Origin: JBJTUH01 sp044346175
Lineage (GTDB): Bacteria > Cyanobacteriota > Vampirovibrionia > Vampirovibrionales > JAJTHC01
Length of the DNA stretch: 64,000 bases
Direction of reading: 5' to 3'
Assembly (NCBI GenBank): GCA_044346175.1
Contig: JBIIZQ010000008.1
Coordinates: forward strand, 12,482-76,481
In this document: piece after piece, positions 61,769-64,000 of the stretch
Numbering within the stretch: the first letter of the stretch is position 1
Layout: the number at the start of each line of letters is the position of its first letter
Position numbers and translations under genes: made by a program
Notes under the pieces: generated by a model
Seen by the model: only the letters and a program-made list of their open reading frames with translations
Databases searched by the model: none
Told to the model about the DNA's origin: nothing

Positions 61769-64000
61769 TTATTTAGAGGAAGTAGCAGATGATTTTGACA
61801 CACTAGACACATCAGAAGCTTTAGAGGCAGGAGGGGTTTCCCATAAGGTGTCTAAACCATTTTTAACAAGTACATAGCGCTTATAAGCCACGCTACGCTG
61901 ATTAAGTTGGTGTTTGGCGTAGGTAATGCTTTGTTGGGCGTGGTTCAATTTTTGTTGAACCAGTTGTGATTCTTGAATGAGCTCTTGAAGGGTTAAACGC
62001 TCAATATCGCTCAATTTCAAGGTTTCAAGCTTCAGACTTGTCGCACTTTGTTGCAAATTTTGTTCGACAATAAAGGCATCTTGGAGGTAGCCATAGTCTG
62101 TGTCTTCAAGTTGACGTTTACGCTTTTCATCTTCCAGCTTTAAACGTTCTACTTCAAGACGTAACTTCTCAACATCGCTTTTGAGTTTTCCACCATCAAA
62201 TAAACTCACCCGAGTGGAGAAGCCCACTTGCACGGCTCGTTGACGGAAGGTGTCTAGGGTGGTTGCAAGGCTACTTTCATCAAAGCCAAGTAGGTTATAC
62301 ACGCCATAGGCCGACACCACAGGGTATTTTTGCCTACGCTTGCTTTCGTATTCATGTAATTTTGCTTGAATCCCTGCTTGGTTGGCAAGGTAATCAGGGG
62401 TTTTGCTGTAATCAAAGTCCATCTCGTCCACGGCAACGGGGAGAGCGTCAAGAGGGGTAAGTTGGGTTGTTTCAGGGGTATACTTAACCCTTGTTAAGCT
62501 TGAAAGTTTCTCAAGGGCTTCACTGTAAAGCTTAAAGCGTTCCAAAATACCTGTGCGGAACTTTTGATAGGAAAGCTGTACATCAGTAAGTTGCAAACGA
62601 GACTGTACCCCTGCTTGAAATAACCTATCAGAAAGCATGGCTTGGGCTTCATACAAGGGGGTCAGTGTGGTTTGAGATTGCCAGTCGAACCACGCTTCAT
62701 AAGCCTTGGCATAGGCTTCTGTAATTTGGTTATGAAGATTGCGTTTTTCTTGGGCAAGCTCATGAAGTTTCTCTTCAAGGATTTTTTTCGCACCTTCAAA
62801 TCGGTGTCGTCGACCCCCAAAATCGAATACCATGTATTGCGTACTGAGTGTTGCCCCTGTTTGAAAACGGGTACCTGCTGGAATAACGCCTGTTCCTAGA
62901 GAAGTTACAGGGCGGTTATCACCGTCAAGTGCGCGAAGATACTCTGTATTGCCCTGTAAGGAGAGCTGTGGGAAATACTCTGAGCGAGTCCCTTTGACAT
63001 CTTCTTGAGCTTCTTTCATTTGAAGGGCTTGGATTTTGAGTCCTAAGGCTTGTTCCTCACTTTGATGCACACTGGTTTTAAAATCCACTGTAACCAAACG
63101 GGATGCTGGATTCCCGTTAGTGGCACCATCCCTGCCTACCATACTTTGTGGTTGAACAATGCTTTGGGGACTGGTGGAGGGGGAGAGGGGGTCTACTTTT
63201 TCAGTGGAAGCCTGTACCTTAGAGGTGGTTTCTTGGTGTGTGAGTGCTTCATAGAGAGACACTTCCTTGAAAGCGGAGGTTTCAGAGGATGGGCTGTTGC
63301 TTGTTGTAGGGGTATCTGTTAAAAGATTTTGTTGAATCGTTAAAGCTTCGTTCGTACGCTGAGACATCTTACGAGGGCGTTTTCTCGAATGCCTATTTTG
63401 AGTAGCACTGACGGTACCCGCCACTTTGACAGGTTGACGCTTTGCCACGGCGACTTGCTGTACTTTATGTGGCTGTGGTTGCTGAGAAGACACCGCAGAT
63501 TTCACTGCTGTTGGATGCACAGGGGATGCACTTCCTACAAATGTTTGTTCTGTTTTGGTTGCTCGTAAAATACGAACACGTTTGGGGAATTTCTCGGTTT
63601 TTGGTTTAGCGTCGAGTGCCGAGGCTGTTTTGTTATCAGGAGGTATGATGGCTGGTGGCACGTTCGCTTGTGCTTGGTCTGCCACAAGGAGATGGTTTGC
63701 AAGCGCGGTAATATGTTCTGTAATTTGGTCTGGTAAGCTACGAGTGTTTCCTGAGGTACTCTGTGTGGAGGCATGGTAGCTACGAGGAGCGTGAATGACA
63801 ACCTCATGGTAGGATGTAGGGGAGGCTAGGGTCTTGTAGGTTTGCTTTACCGCTGAGGCGACACCCTCTACTTGACGCTGTAAAGAGGCTACTTGGAGGG
63901 TTTTTAAAGTCACAGAAGGTTTGGCTGAAGCCTTACGAGATACGTGTTTTTGTGTCGGGCGTGTGTGACCAACGTGTTTTTTTGCAACGCTTTTATGAGT
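61769..64000 (-). CDS. TolC-like outer membrane protein with long basic N-terminal region, partial
   Basis: The frame is open to the right edge without a stop (a GTG at 63913 is only the first possible start inside the window), so the true N-terminus is beyond 64000; at least 743 residues are here. Residues counted from 63913: about 1-270 are a Pro/Ser/Thr/Lys-rich, low-complexity region, and about 270-700 have the TolC pattern of coiled coils with S-E-Y-F-P-Q-L-S-L and a later Y-P-V-V-S-A-Y. This is the outer-membrane channel of the second export operon. The N-terminal tract is very unusual for TolC and may be a surface or peptidoglycan-spanning extension. Confidence 0.85.
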   Translation of the reverse strand, partial: THKSVAKKHVGHTRPTQKHVSRKASAKPSVTLKTLQVASLQRQVEGVASAVKQTYKTLASPTSYHEVVIHAPRSYHASTQSTSGNTRSLPDQITEHITALANHLLVADQAQANVPPAIIPPDNKTASALDAKPKTEKFPKRVRILRATKTEQTFVGSASPVHPTAVKSAVSSQQPQPHKVQQVAVAKRQPVKVAGTVSATQNRHSRKRPRKMSQRTNEALTIQQNLLTDTPTTSNSPSSETSAFKEVSLYEALTHQETTSKVQASTEKVDPLSPSTSPQSIVQPQSMVGRDGATNGNPASRLVTVDFKTSVHQSEEQALGLKIQALQMKEAQEDVKGTRSEYFPQLSLQGNTEYLRALDGDNRPVTSLGTGVIPAGTRFQTGATLSTQYMVFDFGGRRHRFEGAKKILEEKLHELAQEKRNLHNQITEAYAKAYEAWFDWQSQTTLTPLYEAQAMLSDRLFQAGVQSRLQLTDVQLSYQKFRTGILERFKLYSEALEKLSSLTRVKYTPETTQLTPLDALPVAVDEMDFDYSKTPDYLANQAGIQAKLHEYESKRRQKYPVVSAYGVYNLLGFDESSLATTLDTFRQRAVQVGFSTRVSLFDGGKLKSDVEKLRLEVERLKLEDEKRKRQLEDTDYGYLQDAFIVEQNLQQSATSLKLETLKLSDIERLTLQELIQESQLVQQKLNHAQQSITYAKHQLNQRSVAYKRYVLVKNGLDTLWETPPASKASDVSSVSKSSATSSK

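Noticed and set aside
63911..63913. GTG as the true start of the TolC-like gene
   Set aside because: The frame stays open for 29 further codons to the window edge, so the gene is more likely truncated there.

Overview
This window (about 46% G+C by eye) looks like a chromosomal segment of a motile, diderm (Gram-negative-envelope) bacterium. It carries flagellar hook-filament junction genes, a chemotaxis-like protein, a flagellin-glycosylation-type protein, two TolC/HlyD/ABC export clusters and a DegP-type protease, beside ordinary housekeeping genes. Neighbouring genes for an arginine dihydrolase-like enzyme and a LOR domain protein correspond to the first two modules of the cyanobacterial ArgZ/AgrE fusion protein. 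No photosynthesis gene is visible. I therefore suspect a non-photosynthetic relative of Cyanobacteria (Vampirovibrio/Melainabacteria-like), but this is inference from gene content only.

Layout. 1-6.1 kb: tail of xseB, a secreted basic protein, a LolD/MacB-like ABC ATPase with a large FtsX-type permease, and a Fur-family regulator with a His-rich insert. 6.4-11.3 kb: an unknown minus-strand protein, then flgN-like, flgK and flgL. 11.4-17.5 kb: selO, an HDOD protein, a CheD-like protein without catalytic Cys, hemB and glyQ. 17.5-21.5 kb: a MobC/relaxase pair abutting glyQ, then a Maf-family motility protein. 21.8-27.2 kb: a possible nucleotidyltransferase, then a SIR2-domain gene and a 978-residue gene separated in frame by one TAA; this is the best candidate for a new defence system. 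27.2-33.8 kb: purA, then valS, a HisA-HisI-HisE fusion and ymdB on the minus strand. 34-39.5 kb: a TIGR02757 protein, apt, and a ychF-trpD-trpC-small ORF run. 39.7-41.9 kb: a very AT-rich OLD-like ATPase/TOPRIM gene, probably acquired. 41.9-49.4 kb: a PepSY-like membrane fragment, a degenerate thiolase, an HxlR regulator and a type I secretion-like operon whose ABC protein has a ruined ATPase site. 49.8-57.9 kb: the arginine pair, degP-like protease, acetyltransferase, a repeat-rich spacer, aldehyde dehydrogenase and a TPR protein. 58-64 kb: a complete-looking type I secretion operon (tolC-like, hlyB-like, hlyD-like); its tolC-like gene runs off the window.

How it fits together. The export operons, DegP and TolC-like proteins serve the envelope. 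The flagellar, Maf, CheD-like and HDOD genes point to a motility and signalling neighbourhood. The SIR2 pair and the OLD-like gene are accessory defence-type insertions. A genome-level peculiarity is that about 17 genes begin with two to four consecutive ATG codons.
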